Part shown: piece after piece, positions 36,798-47,853 of the stretch | Numbering within the stretch: the first letter of the stretch is position 1 | How the letters are laid out: each line of letters opens with the position of its first letter | Assembly: GCA_024449915.1 (NCBI GenBank) | Contig: JAMZAV010005097.1 | Coordinates: forward strand, 1 to 64,000 | Length of the DNA stretch: 64,000 bases | From: Sweltsa coloradensis | Taxonomy: Eukaryota > Arthropoda > Insecta > Plecoptera > Chloroperlidae | Direction of reading: 5' to 3' | Program-made: the position numbers and the translations under genes | Notes under the pieces: generated by a model | What the model saw: the letters and a program-made list of their open reading frames with translations, nothing else | Told to the model about the DNA's origin: nothing | Databases searched by the model: none

Positions 36798-37548
36798 CTA
36801 GGAAAACGCTTAAGTCCCGCCGCGTTGTTGGATGAGCGTATTGGTGCATTGAGCTGCCATGTGTTATGCGGATTTTCTGTTGTTCTGTGAAAAAATCATT
36901 ACTAAATTTTTTTTTTTTTAAATTAAATTAAATAAAAAAATTAACTTAAATTTTATTTTTTTTAAATAAATCGTTATTTTAAAGATAAATAAGAAATAAC
37001 TATTCGATTGCGCACAAATTTTACAGGAATATATTAATTCATAAAATTAAGGTTCTGTGAAAAAATCATTACAATCGGATAAAGCATGCACGTGTTAAAG
37101 TCAAAGAAAGTTTTAAAAAATAAAAAAAATCGTAAAATTGCAATTTTCATGAGAAATAGTTTTTTTATTGCGCTCGAATTTCACACGAATATATAAATTC
37201 ATAAAATAAAAGTTCTGTGAAAAAATCATTACATTCGGATAAAGCATGTGAAATGTTGTAAGTCGAAGAATTTTTTTTAAAAAACGAAAAAATCGTAAAA
37301 TTGCGATTTTCATGAGAAATAATTTTTCGATTGCGCTCAAAAACGTGGCAGCTCTTGGTTCAGAGATTTCGAAGGCCTCCATAAAATTTCATCGCAATTG
37401 GAGTATCGGTTTAGCCGGAATCGTGCTCACAGACACAATAATACAAAAAAAAACAAAAAAAGAAACATTCCGGATTTTTTTCTCCAGTGTAGTGAAATGG
37501 AATCTTCGCTTCGCTCGCTACGCTCGCTACGCTCATCCAAAAAATAAT
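36798..37548 (-). mobile_element. Helentron/HINE-like element, copy 2
   Basis: Its 3' end (minus strand) is CTAG|T at 36798, with the stem AACGC/GCGTT and subterminal CGCTCATCC. About three core units share GGTTCTGTGAAAAAATCATT and GGATAAAGCATG with copy 1. The right end is GCTTCGCTCGCTACGCTCGC then TACGCTCATCC, with an extra CGCTCGCTA repeat. Confidence 0.72.
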
Positions 37549-37852
37549 CTGATTATTAATACGCTATGCTGTACTAGGCACGGATTCTTTCAAGGGGGTG
37601 CAAAGTTTATGCTCCACCAATAAGATGGCGATTTTAATAATATGTTGTTAAATTTAATTCCAAAACTAACTTTACTGCACATTAGGCCTACACAGCACTT
37701 TATTCTAATCTCACGTTTAAATCATTATTTAAATTTGAGCTATTAAAACAAACTATGTGCTTGAAGAGGGAACCGGACCTGATGATAAGGTCACTGGCAT
37801 TGCATTGCTCCATCATATTATTCGTAACCATACGTATATTGATTGTTTGAAA

Positions 37853-38766
37853 CCAGGAAGCTTCGCAAACGCTTTTTCAGGCGCGTTGTTGGATGACCGT
37901 AATTGGTGCATTGTGCTGCCATGTGTTATGCAGATTTTCTGTTGTTCTGTTAAAAAATCATTACAGTCGGATAAAGCATGTAGGTTTATAAGTCGAAGAA
38001 ATGCTTTAAAAAACTAAAAAAACGTAAAATTGCAATTTTCATGAGAAATAATTTTTCGATTGCGCTCAAATTTCACATGAATATATTAATTCGTAAAATT
38101 AAGGTTGTATGAAAAAATCATTATCTTCGTCGGATAAAACATGTTGGTGTTATAAGTCGAACAATTTTTTTTTAAATCGAAAAAATCGTAAAATTGCGAT
38201 TTTCATGAGAAATAATGTTTTCTTTTACGCTCAAATTTCACACGAATAAATTAATTCATAAAACTAAGTTCTTTGAAAAAATCATAATAATCGGATAAAG
38301 CATGTTGGTGTTCGAAGTCGAAGAATTTTTTTTAAATCGAAAAAATCGTAAAATTGCGATTTTCATAAGAAATAATTTTTATATTGCGCTCAAATTTTAC
38401 ACGAATATATTACTTCATAAAATTAAGGTTCTGTGAAAAAGTAATTACAATCGGATAAAGCATGTAGGTGTTATAAGCCGAAGAATTTTTTTTAAACGAA
38501 AAAAAATCGTAAAATTGTGATTTTCATGACAAATATTTTTTCAATTGCGCTCAAAAACGTGGCCGTTCTAAGTTCATAGATTTCGAAGGCATCCAGAAAA
38601 TTTAATCGCAATTGGGGTATCGGTTTAGCCGGAATTGTGTTAACAAATACACAAAAATACAAACAGGAAAAAAGAGGAAAAAAAAGAAAAAAAAAACATT
38701 CCAGATTTTTTTCTCCAGTGTAGTGAAATGGAATCTTCGCTTCGCTCGCTACGCTCATCCAATAAT
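37853..38766 (-). mobile_element. Helentron/HINE-like element, copy 3
   Basis: The 3' end is CTGG|T (37853), also a CTRR end. The stem AACGC/GCGTT is kept although loop and flanking bases differ from copies 1 and 2. About four satellite units of roughly 170-180 bp follow. The right end is CGCTTCGCTCGCTACGCTCA then TCCAATAAT. Confidence 0.72.
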
Positions 38767-39219
38767 AGCTCATCTATTTCTAAGCATGTAGTAAATACCA
38801 ATCTACAGGCGAATAAAACATTACCGGTACTTAGCTTATGTTTACTAATACAGTTTTAAAATAAATACAAAATAATAATTTCTATTTTGTCTGTGGTCCA
38901 TCCATTAATTGAAAGTAGAGTGAATTATATTTTACTCGTCTTTGAAAGTAAGATATCCCACACATACAAAAATCTTGTAAAAGGACAGCTAAACCTCAAT
39001 TTAAAGCATTGAGATCTAAAAGACGGGGCCAAGCTTTATGTATACTTCTACATTTTCGCACTGCCCCGTGACTGCATTCTTGCAAATCTTTTCAAAGTTT
39101 TATTTGCAACTACCTACTATTAAATGTAAAAGTGCATGCAATTTATTATGCCAAGATTTACATGGATACATTCACTGGGCTCAGTGAATTTATGTATTAT
39201 GAGTAAGAAAATGTAGAAG

Positions 39220-39638
39220 CAGTGGCGTAGGAACCGGGGGGGGGGGAGGGGAGGCAAAACTAACGTGAGTTAAATATTAATCCCAGAATTTCCGTAGTAA
39301 ATATGCACTTACACTTAATCGATTCGACAGCCACCTTAGTAAAACGAATATGTTTGCCTGTATGCTTCGTCATTACATAAAAAATAAGGTTGAAATTTAC
39401 CAAAATGGGCCACTTCACGTTCATTTTTTTTAGTTTTTAGATCGCAGATAGTTGCAGTAAAACATCGTTATACAGAGTCCGAGTGCACTTAGAACATGAC
39501 GAAATAACTGTAGTATGGTGAATTTTTTTCCGCCTTCGGCGAAAGGGCCTCTGGCGGCTAGGGCTTCGCCCCAAACCTCAGCTGCCGCCCACAAAATCTC
39601 CCCCCCCCCCCAACTTTCAAAACGTTCCTACGCGCCTG
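39220..39638. mobile_element. Candidate hAT-like MITE
   Basis: CAGTGGCGTAGGAAC at the left is mirrored by GTTCCTACGCGCCTG at the right, each followed inward by a run of G (or C). CAGTGGCG-type ends are known from hAT-like elements. I do not see a clean 8-bp duplication. Confidence 0.5.
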
Positions 39639-40240
39639 ATTCGGAGTATCTAGTCCTCGTTTTTTTTTTTGAGGGGCGAATATTTTTTAGAACTTATCAT
39701 GAAACGATTGTTTTGTTTTTGTTTCTGTGTTGTAATTCATATACATTAAACCATCTGGACATGTTAATTGCCATGGAAAGCCTTTTATGTGGATCTGAAT
39801 GATTATAAATATAGCATACTCGACAAAAATAATGTGTATTTCGAATACGGTCAAGAAGACTAAATTTTAAATTGTGTACACCTACTAGAAGAGTTAGATC
39901 AGATAGACGAGATATTGAACAAAGTAATTTTTAGTATAAAAAAATGCTGTTAGGAATCCGATTTTTCGTCGTTCGTGATATCTCAAAAATCGTAAGTATA
40001 CTAAGTACCTACAATTTTTGTACCTACCTACCCCGATCCAACTTTACTCCACAACTTCACTACCCTCCCCTACCGGCCCTACGTGATATCATACTTTCTA
40101 ATGTTGCCTTTTATACATGATATTGATTTATATGCCGTTCGCTACGCTGTTTACACGATAAAATAATAAAATATTATAGAATAATATAAAATATTTAATT
40201 TTTGAAGAATCATGGGGACAGAAATTGTCAGCCAAAAAAG

Positions 40241-40286
40241 CTCATCCATCAACGCGACTGTGTAAGGCGTTCGCGAAGCTGCCTAG
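40241..40286 (+). mobile_element. 3'-end fragment of a Helentron/HINE-like element
   Basis: CTCATCC, then AACGC...GCGTT, then CTAG followed by T repeats the 3' end architecture on the plus strand. The body is missing or too diverged to recognise upstream. Confidence 0.6.
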
Positions 40287-40329
40287 TGAAATTGCATTGT
40301 TCCCTTCACAATGATTCTTGTCTTGTGTG

Positions 40330-40500
40330 TGTGACTGTGTGTGACTGCGCAGGTTTCGTTGCGTCACAGCGGACCACGTGAGCGAGATTGTGCAATGTGC
40401 AGTGCGTGTGCGTCTTCCGCGCATCAGTCGTTCGTCAATCGTCAGCCAGTCTTCAAGCAGCCTTCTCCATGCCGGTCCGGGCTGCATTCTACATTGGCAA
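40330..40500 (+). promoter_or_regulatory. CpG-rich segment, possible promoter or first exon
   Basis: A CpG-rich patch with CACGTG (40376) ends GGCAAG|GTACTAC, which could be a splice donor. The duplicated copy downstream has GGCATG|GTAAGC at the same place. This is inference only. Confidence 0.25.
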
Positions 40501-41210
40501 GGTACTACATCTTACTTTATCTGCTGCATCCATTGCAATTTCCTAATTATTATTACGCTATATCCTCCATTGTAAATTCATCGATTGGAATTTACGTTCC
40601 GTTCAATTCTCATTTCAGGAAAAAGAAGAATATAAATTTTCTTAAAAGTGAATATTTTCTCGCGTTGTTGAAACCGTTAGAAATTCAGAAACGTGTTCAA
40701 CACTGACCAGCTATTTTGTCTGTAGATCGATTTATTTTATCCATCCTACCCCATAACTTTCAAATTCTACTTCTATCGCTTCCGTGTACGATTAATCCTT
40801 CACTGGCGTTAATTTTAATTTCAAAATTTTATTTCCTGCGCCAGCTATTCTAGATTGGCATGGTAAGCCTCGCTTCGTTGCCTACATTCAATCATACTTC
40901 ATCTGTTGCATCCATTACATTAACAAATTAGTATACCGCTATATCCTTTAGTATGAATTCATCTACAGGAATTTACGTTCCGTTCTGTCCTATTCATCTG
41001 TCGTGAAAAACTAGAATATTTCTTGATAGTCTTGAATATTTTCTCGTGCAGTGGAGACATTTTGGAAATCAGCAACGTGGCCATTTTGTCTGTAGATTGA
41101 TTCATTCAGAGCTTCGTCTTACCTATTAGGCCTATAGCTATCAAATTCTACTCCTATCATTTCCGAATAGGCACACGATTAGTTATTTACTGGCGTTATT
41201 TTAAATACAA
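40486..41210. repeat. Tandem duplication, two diverged copies of about 361 bp
   Basis: Landmarks ATTCTACATTGGCA, TGCTGCATCCATT, GGAATTTACGTTCCGTTC, TTTTGTCTGTAGAT, TCAAATTCTACT and CACTGGCGTTA recur in the same order 361 bp later. Copies differ at many positions, so the event is old. Confidence 0.8.
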
Positions 41211-41821
41211 AATTTCAAAAATATTTATTTCCCGAGTGTGCCTATTCATTAATTTTTTGCACTTGAAGCGTATTGGCCATGTTTCTCTTTTAGATGGTAA
41301 ACTATGATCTTGTTGAGGTGAATAAATATTTAACTGATCGTTTGAATAAATTCGAGTCCCGTTTAGTATCACGAAGCCAGGTTAACACGTGATATCAAAG
41401 TTTCAATCTGAATGTAATCCGTGTTTTTTCCGTGGTCTAGTTGTAGACGGTGTGAAGTGGGCTTGTTTGTAGCCCGTGCATTACAAGTCGCTATGTTTGA
41501 CGCATTCACGCAGACGCCACATAGAGCCTGCGCCGTCAGTCCGCCCACTTTACTGTGTACTATGGCGATTAGCTCACAAACATCGTGTTTGTAAATCAAT
41601 TATTTCCAGTTTTCCTGAAACGTAATGAATGTCAACTACCCGGTATTTTTCTAGGATACCTCATCAGAATCCAGAAATTAATGAAAAGTAAGTTCCCCCC
41701 GTTGTCCTCGCCGAGCAACTTCCCCCCTCCCCCCCGGTGTTTTTAGTGCTCGTTGTCTTTCTATGCCAATGTTCTGTAGTTAGTCGTTCTTATCAGTGCC
41801 TTGTTTCTTATCTTCCTGCAG

Positions 41822-41999
41822 CCAGGAATGCGGCCCCTACAGCCAGCCTGGGGGGGGGGGACTCGGCGACCCTCGCTCGCCAAGCCTCGTCATCATATCA
41901 GCTGATTGTGACGTCACATCAACATGTCTGACAGGCGGCCAGGTGACCAGCTGATCCCATCCCCAACTGTCACAACAACACGTCCGACAGTCAAACCTG
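41822..41999 (+). CDS. Candidate first coding exon of an unknown gene
   Basis: A CpG-rich segment lies between a strong acceptor (TTATCTTCCTGCAG) and a strong donor (CCTG|GTAAGC). ATG at 41924 opens MSDRRPGDQLIPSPTVTTTR and then PTVKP up to the donor. A full CRE lies at 41909-41916, so this may instead be a transcription start region. I do not recognise the protein. It could equally be a noncoding exon. Later exon-like segments are listed separately. Confidence 0.3.
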
Positions 42000-42412
42000 G
42001 TAAGCTTACTTGCCCTTTTACATTGCAATTATTTTTTTAAATTTTCATTAATAATTTTATTCTTTTGATTAAAAATTATTAATTGACACTTGAATTAATA
42101 ATTATGTAGCTGGATATGCAAAACTGAATAAAAGTTTTACTAAGCTTGATTCTTGGTGTCTTGTACTAGAGCATAGATCTGTTTTCAATGCACAATGTCT
42201 TGGGTTCGATTCCCAATGGCATTACAAGTTAGGAGTAAAACAGAATACAGAGTTTACTTGAATGTTTCAATGTGGTTTTGCAAGCAGTGACTTCAGAGAG
42301 AGATATCCTCTGATGATCTCCTATCCAATCAGTCTTCAAATGACTACAGTGCCAAGACACAATGATTGCTTCTTTCTCGATTTGGTTAATCAGGAAACAC
42401 TCCCGTAGGTGT

Positions 42413-43492
42413 AATTGTTTTTATTTAATACAATCCAGAAATTAAAAAAGTCCGCCCCGACTAGGGTTGCCAACTCTGACCACGGGAAAAACCAGCCTTC
42501 CATGTAAATTCGTGGGAAAGGGACCAAGCACGGGGGGTTAATTACAACCTTGCAGGCGAAATTTTTAAAATTCAGCTTTTTAGATTGCATTTGGTGCGTT
42601 TTAGAATAAAGTGGTGGGCTAGGGCTGGATGATATACCAAACAATGTAGTTTTTGTGCAGTCAAAACTGGAAAACCACCAAAAATAAAAAAGTCACTGAG
42701 GTAATTGGCCTAGATTATAATATTACATCCGCTGATATGCCGAGTATTCATAATTCGAGTAGGCAATGGGCATATTTTTATTCATAAGTAATTTAGCCCT
42801 AAGGATTTTAAATTCCAAATAAACCACGAATAATTTTTTTTTTCTTAATTTCAATTTGTCATGTCACGATTTTCAAAGCAGTAAATTAATATAACGTAAA
42901 CAGCATTAACAGATTTAAAGGAATTATGATCAATTAACAAGTTTACTTCTTAATCGTGAATGAGTATTTAGCAGTTGATCTTGCTGCTTGAAGGAGAGTC
43001 TTGTTGGACTTTATTTTTTTGCGGAGAGTCAATTTCATCGTCGGATTCGTGCACAAACTTCCCGTATGAACGGCGTTGACAGTGGACTGCAGTGCAGTGT
43101 GGCAGTCTTTGGCCAGCCTACTGCCTTGTTTGCTGTCTGGTGAAGGGGGTTGGCGGGGAAGGTCAAGGGGAAGTGGAGAAGAGCAATGTTTACTAATTAA
43201 GTGGGATTTGGGAAACGATGATTAGGATGGTTTTTAAATATTAATTTAAGTTTTTTGTGTATATTTAGTAATATTTTTAGTATAATGGGTTATTGACGTA
43301 AAAAAACCGGCAACACTATTGCCGGTCGAAGGGACTGACCGGCAACCGGCCAAGTGGGGCAAAACCCGGCGTGCCGGTCAAAAACCGGCCGGTTGGCAAC
43401 CCTAGCCCCGACCGGGACTCGCATTCGTGGTTCGAGTCCCGGTCGGGGCGGACTTTTTTAATTTCTGGATTGTATTAAATAAAAACACAATG
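42413..43492. repeat. Palindromic (head-to-head) SINE family 2 copy split by a hAT element
   Basis: Left arm 42413-42461 and right arm 43405-43490 are reverse complements (ATTTAATACAATCCAGAAAT, AAAAAGTCCGCCCCGAC). With the inserted element removed, the join makes a stem GTCC GCCCCGACCGGGACTCG with an 11-base loop CATTCGTGGTT. The right arm carries the B box GGTTCGAGTCCC and the family 2 tail. Confidence 0.8.
42462..43404. mobile_element. Non-autonomous hAT-type DNA transposon
   Basis: Ends TAGGGTTGCCAAC are perfect 13-bp inverted repeats. The 8-bp target duplication GCCCCGAC is intact on both sides (42454-42461, 43405-43412). The right subterminal region has repeated CCGGCA/TTGCCGG words, as transposase binding sites often do. 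At 943 bp and with no transposase frame it is non-autonomous. Confidence 0.88.
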
Positions 43493-43621
43493 ATTGCGTT
43501 AAGTTAATTTTTGAAATTTATAATATATGCAACATATGGTTTTTGTCCCAAGATATCTACTGCCTCCCCCCCCCCCCATACTTTAATTCATGACAGTGTG
43601 GTTTATTGTTATTTTCTACAG

Positions 43622-43761
43622 CCACGCCCCCTGTCCAGAGCTAGCGCTCCTCGCTCAGCTCCATGAAGGAAGGTCGTCTGTATCGGGTCGCAGAGACCGG
43701 CTTGGCTCAACGCTTCTTTGCAGATACGCCATCATGGAAAGAATTTCCGGAAAGGGCTTTG
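43622..43761 (+). other. Exon-like segment A of a tandemly duplicated series
   Basis: It is bounded by TTTTCTACAG and GCTTTG|GTGAGTG. GC-rich with no stop in one frame (HAPCPELALLAQLHEGRSSV...). The downstream 60 bp (GTGAATCTATTC, AACAGAGCATAC) match those after segment B. Coding status is unproven. Confidence 0.4.
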
Positions 43762-44190
43762 GTGAGTGAATCTATTCCAACTTGTCTTTCCAGTGTAGGG
43801 TGCAGAACAGAGCATACAACCATATAGCAAAGCATATTTTGCCATAATGGTCTGTTTGTGACTAGCTAGCTTTACTATGGATTGTAAATGGACTTCAAGT
43901 TAATTTGGTGGTTACACAAAATTTATAATTAAATTAAATGACTCCAAATCAAACTAACATAAAATAATAATAAATTTATTGTTACAAAATGCGCTTGTTT
44001 CGATTTTATATATTTTTTAAATTGTTGCTTAATTTTAATTTTTATTGTTTCCTACCTTTTGTAGTTTACAATGTAGGTTCCTATTATAGGCGAGTACCAA
44101 AGTTACGAAGAATGTCTTTGATTGTAGATGTAGCACCTGTTATAACAGAGTTAACACCTTTTTGTGTTTTCATTTTCTGGCAACGTCTAG

Positions 44191-44357
44191 CGGTGAGCAG
44201 TGCTACACTAACGCTATCTACTTGAAACTCGCTGCTCGTTCTGAAGATCGAATGTCGTCTCGACAACAACTTTGCATAGTGTGTTGCCTAACTCCAGTTA
44301 CCATGAGGCTTTTACGCCGACACGTCAGCGTTTCAAGAGTTTCCAGAATGTGCTTTG
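44191..44357 (+). other. Exon-like segment B of a tandemly duplicated series
   Basis: It is bounded by a weak acceptor (GTCTAG) and the donor GCTTTG|GTGAGTG. One frame is open throughout (GEQCYTNAIYLKLAARSEDR...). It aligns with segment C over CTGCTCGTTC, AAGATCGAA, GTCGTCTCGA and ACACGTCAGCGTT. Confidence 0.4.
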
Positions 44358-44780
44358 GTGAGTGAATCTATTCAAACTTGACATTCAATGTAGGATACAG
44401 AACAGAGCATACATTTACTGTTACCTAATAGCCCAGCTAGCATATTGTGCTCTTAGTCTCAAGGTTTGTGACTAGCGAGCGGAATTGTTTAAATTGTTGG
44501 CGTTTGGCTTTTCACGTTTTTGGTCTTCATATTAATGGGTTGTTACACAACATTACATTTAAATGAACAAACTTAAAATAAATAATTATAAATTTAACAT
44601 TGCACAATTAGGCTATGCTTTAAAAAAAAAATTCTTGTTGTCTTAGACCTATATTTTATATTGGTAAAATTTGATATTAAATTTGTTTTCATTTTATTGC
44701 CTGTTATAGGCAATGACTCAGATAATATAACACCTCCTATGATAATGGTGATAACACTTTCTTATGTTTTAATTTTCTAG

Positions 44781-44940
44781 CAGTCCAAACTGTTCGGCGG
44801 TGACGTCTTCTACTTTAAAGTTGCTGCTCGTTCCTAAGATCGAAAGTCGTCTCGAACCACTCTGTGAACCGTGTTGCCGAACTCCAGCTTCCCTAGACTT
44901 CTGTGCGACACGTCAGCGTTGCCAGCGATCTACTTCTCTG
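44781..44940 (+). other. Exon-like segment C of a tandemly duplicated series
   Basis: It is bounded by TTTTCTAG and TCTCTG|GTGAGG. The frame homologous to B has a stop (AARS*), while another is open (KIESRLEPLCEPCCRTPASL...). That difference argues for noncoding exons or decay. Confidence 0.4.
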
Positions 44941-45357
44941 GTGAGGGACATGTTTTTTTATAACTTTCTTTATAGCAAACTTAAAAACCACAGTTGGTGA
45001 TAGTCATACTTGGGGAATGGACTTTTATGGATGCATTTATTTTATGGTTCATACAAACTTTAGCTTCAAACTTAAATTATGTTTTACAAATTTCCAGTGA
45101 AACCTGGAATTCTGAACTTACCATTCTTTCTGCAACAGTTTTTAACACTTGTGGTTTTAAATTGTTTAAAATAAAATGAGGCAGGGCATTTTAATGCGTT
45201 GCTGTTTGTTAATTTGACATGGAATAAAAACGAACATTGTTTTCAGTAAACAAACTTTATTCTTTGAAGTGAACAAAAGTTAATTAGTTTTTCGTTGCAG
45301 TACTGTTCCATACATTCAGATGTATAATGCAACTACAATTTCAAAGATTAAAATGTA

Positions 45358-45465
45358 CCCGTCCTGGTGGTCTAGTGGTTAAGACGCTCACCTGGAATGT
45401 AAGAGACCCGTGGTTCGAATCCCGGTTTGGGCGGACTTTTTTTATTTCTGAATTGTAGTAAATAA
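45358..45465 (+). repeat. SINE family 2 copy
   Basis: An A-box-like TGGTCTAGTGGTTAAGACGC and B box GGTTCGAATCCC are followed by GGACTTTTTTTATTTCTG and AATTGTAGTAAATAA, the family 2 tail. The T stem is mismatched, so it is not a tRNA gene. Confidence 0.75.
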
Positions 45466-45993
45466 TAACTACGTATAGATTGTTTACTTAAACAAAATTG
45501 TTTCTTTTGGGGTGAACTGAACTTTCAAAAAGTTTTATGGAACAAACTTCCCCAAGTTTGACAACTGTGATTGCCAAGGATTTATATTGTGGTTCCACGC
45601 TTACACTCGTAAAATGTACCATATTCGAACTTTCATTGGAATTAATATTTATTTTATTTTAACGTTAATTATTTTTAAAATTTTTTTAGTAGGCCTAGTA
45701 TTTATATACGGTATATATGATAAAACGTAATAACTTGCCGCATCACTAACTGTAACATAACTGTATTTTAATTTAAACGTGTTTGTCACAGAACATTGGC
45801 AATCGATTGAATGTATTTAACCCGATATAAATATTAAAAGTTCTACACATATACTTTTCTATATGGTAATAGGCCAAACTTATTTTGTTTAGTACTTTAA
45901 TTTAATTTATACTCTCTTCATTCTTAACAGTGCATAATAATTTCTCTTACCAGACATACAAACATTAAATCAACTTTTATTTTGTTTTTCTAG

Positions 45994-46117
45994 TTATGGC
46001 ACACCTGTTTAAGATGCTCCTCTCGCTCGTACTTCGTCTGTACCATGTTATCTCGTACAACTCTGCAATCAACATCTCGGTTGTCATTGAAGGAGATGCC
46101 ACCGTCAAATAGATGAG
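45994..46117 (+). other. Exon-like segment D
   Basis: An excellent acceptor (TTTTGTTTTTCTAG) and donor (ATGAG|GTAAGA) bound 124 bp. One frame holds MAHLFKMLLSLVLRLYHVIS and more but meets a stop before the donor. It may be a noncoding exon. Confidence 0.35.
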
Positions 46118-46661
46118 GTAAGATAATTATTTTATTAACTCTTAATATACCTATCATTATATTGTATATTTTGAAATGATTCCACACACTGTTGGTTCCA
46201 TTCCTAAATGAAATAAGAAAGTTACAGTGTTAGTAGGGTGAGACAAGAGTTATCAGCTGTGCTTGGTTAAACCTTACAGTGTTAAAAATTAGAACCAAAT
46301 ACCTCATCTCGCTGATTTCAATGGGATTCTAGACAAATATTATTTTCTTAAGCTGGCTGGGGTGTTAACATCTAAGATGCGAGAGCTATTTAGTTTAAAT
46401 TCAGTGTTCTTCCTTTCACGTCACATGTCGGATAACATAATAATATTATACAACATAATTTTGCCTCCTTGCAATTTAAAAGTAAAGTAGGAATCCTTAT
46501 AAGCAGTTTGATTGATGCAATAAAGTTGTTAATTAGACGTCTTCTTCTTTCTAGCTGGCGTAAGACAGTGGTCACAGGATGAAGCACCGCCCTCCAAGCA
46601 TGTTCTTCTTCGGTCTTCTCCGCCCACCGCAAGACTGATGTCCGTTCCGTTCCGTTCCTAG

Positions 46662-46995
46662 GCTGGTCCGCACGAGCAGCGTCCGAGCAGATCGTTACGG
46701 TAAGCTGATTTCAGAAGTTTTTAAGCTTATTGTAGTGCATAATGTAGAAGGCCTACAGTAAACCACTTTTTATGCCAACTAGAACGGACGCTAAATAAGA
46801 TATAAAAATAAACTTTGTCAACGGTTTGAATTGTAATACAGTTGTTGCCATCAGATGCTCTCTTTGTCCTCAACCGCTGCCCATACGGCGTATGCACTCA
46901 CCGCCGCAGAGTCCCCAACTTTCCATTCAGCTGACAGGCGCAAACACATTTCGTTTTGTCTGGACAGTCGCCAGTCTTCGGCTCGTACGATTTGA
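46662..46995 (+). other. Exon-like segments E (46662-46699) and F (46855-46995)
   Basis: E lies between CCGTTCCTAG and TACG|GTAAGC. F starts after TTGCCATCAG and stays open to a TGA at 46993. Spliced to 41924-41999 they stay in frame and would give 84 residues, with no family I recognise. The chain is speculative. Confidence 0.25.
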
Positions 46996-47295
46996 GTGGT
47001 GAACTGTGTACCGGTACTAAAACTTGCGATGTTCATTGTTTTTGTTCTGTTCGCGTTTTGAATTTTTTATTATCCTACACATCATTACTAAAAGTATTTA
47101 ACAAATTCAACGACTAATTTGCCTAATTCACAACACTCTAATTTCTGTATGTTAATCCTGTGTTCCATACTTCCATTTAAAAAACTCCATAGATCTTGAG
47201 TTGAATGAAATGGATGGTTGAAGTAAAAAAATTGTGTGCTCCACCCCACCCCCAAATTTTATGAGGCTTTGTCCGGAATTCCATTCCTGTTAAGT

Positions 47296-47425
47296 TGGTA
47301 ACCCTAGAGGACGTGGGTTCGAATCCCGCATATGGCATGGTTCTTTTGTGGTTATCCTTTATCACTCGTGTTTAGGATCTTGAATAGCAATATTGTTCTA
47401 ATAGACGTTGGGCAACAAAAATAAA
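47296..47425 (+). repeat. SINE family 1 copy
   Basis: GAGGACGTGGGTTCGAATCCCGCA-like B box at about 47308, then GGCATGG, TTTTGTGGTTATCC, CTTGAATAGC and GACGTTGGGCAACAAAAA. The order matches 52895-53050. Confidence 0.7.
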
Positions 47426-47853
47426 TCCCTAGCAGTTGGCATTAACTTTGGCCTCAGTTAGGAATGTCAATACCCGGAAATTTTTGTACCCGGGCTACCC
47501 TACCCGCGGGTAGTAAATGTTCGATTTATCATCATGGGTGTCAAATGATTAAGAAAATTATAGGCAGTTGCAAAGTATAGGTAAAAGGGCTCGTATGTTT
47601 TAGTGTATGATGCAACATCAAGCGGAAAAGAACACTAATTGATTACCACATTCCTTACGTGTGCATAATATGTATGCAACCGAAATCGGATCGTAGTTTG
47701 CTCAAAGTCAAACCTTGTCTTTATCCCGCACACTACTTCTGCATCAGTTCATTCAAAGTGATCGTCCACTTCTTGCATCTCATCTTTCACACCAAATAGC
47801 ATCCAATAGCCTGGTTCAAACATGTGGTTTAGCCGAAAGGGTGTTAAAAGCAA

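Noticed and set aside
38492..38773. Minus-strand frame of 93 codons
   Set aside because: It lies within a Helentron-like copy and reads through poly-A/T sequence. The same false frame appears in the other copies.
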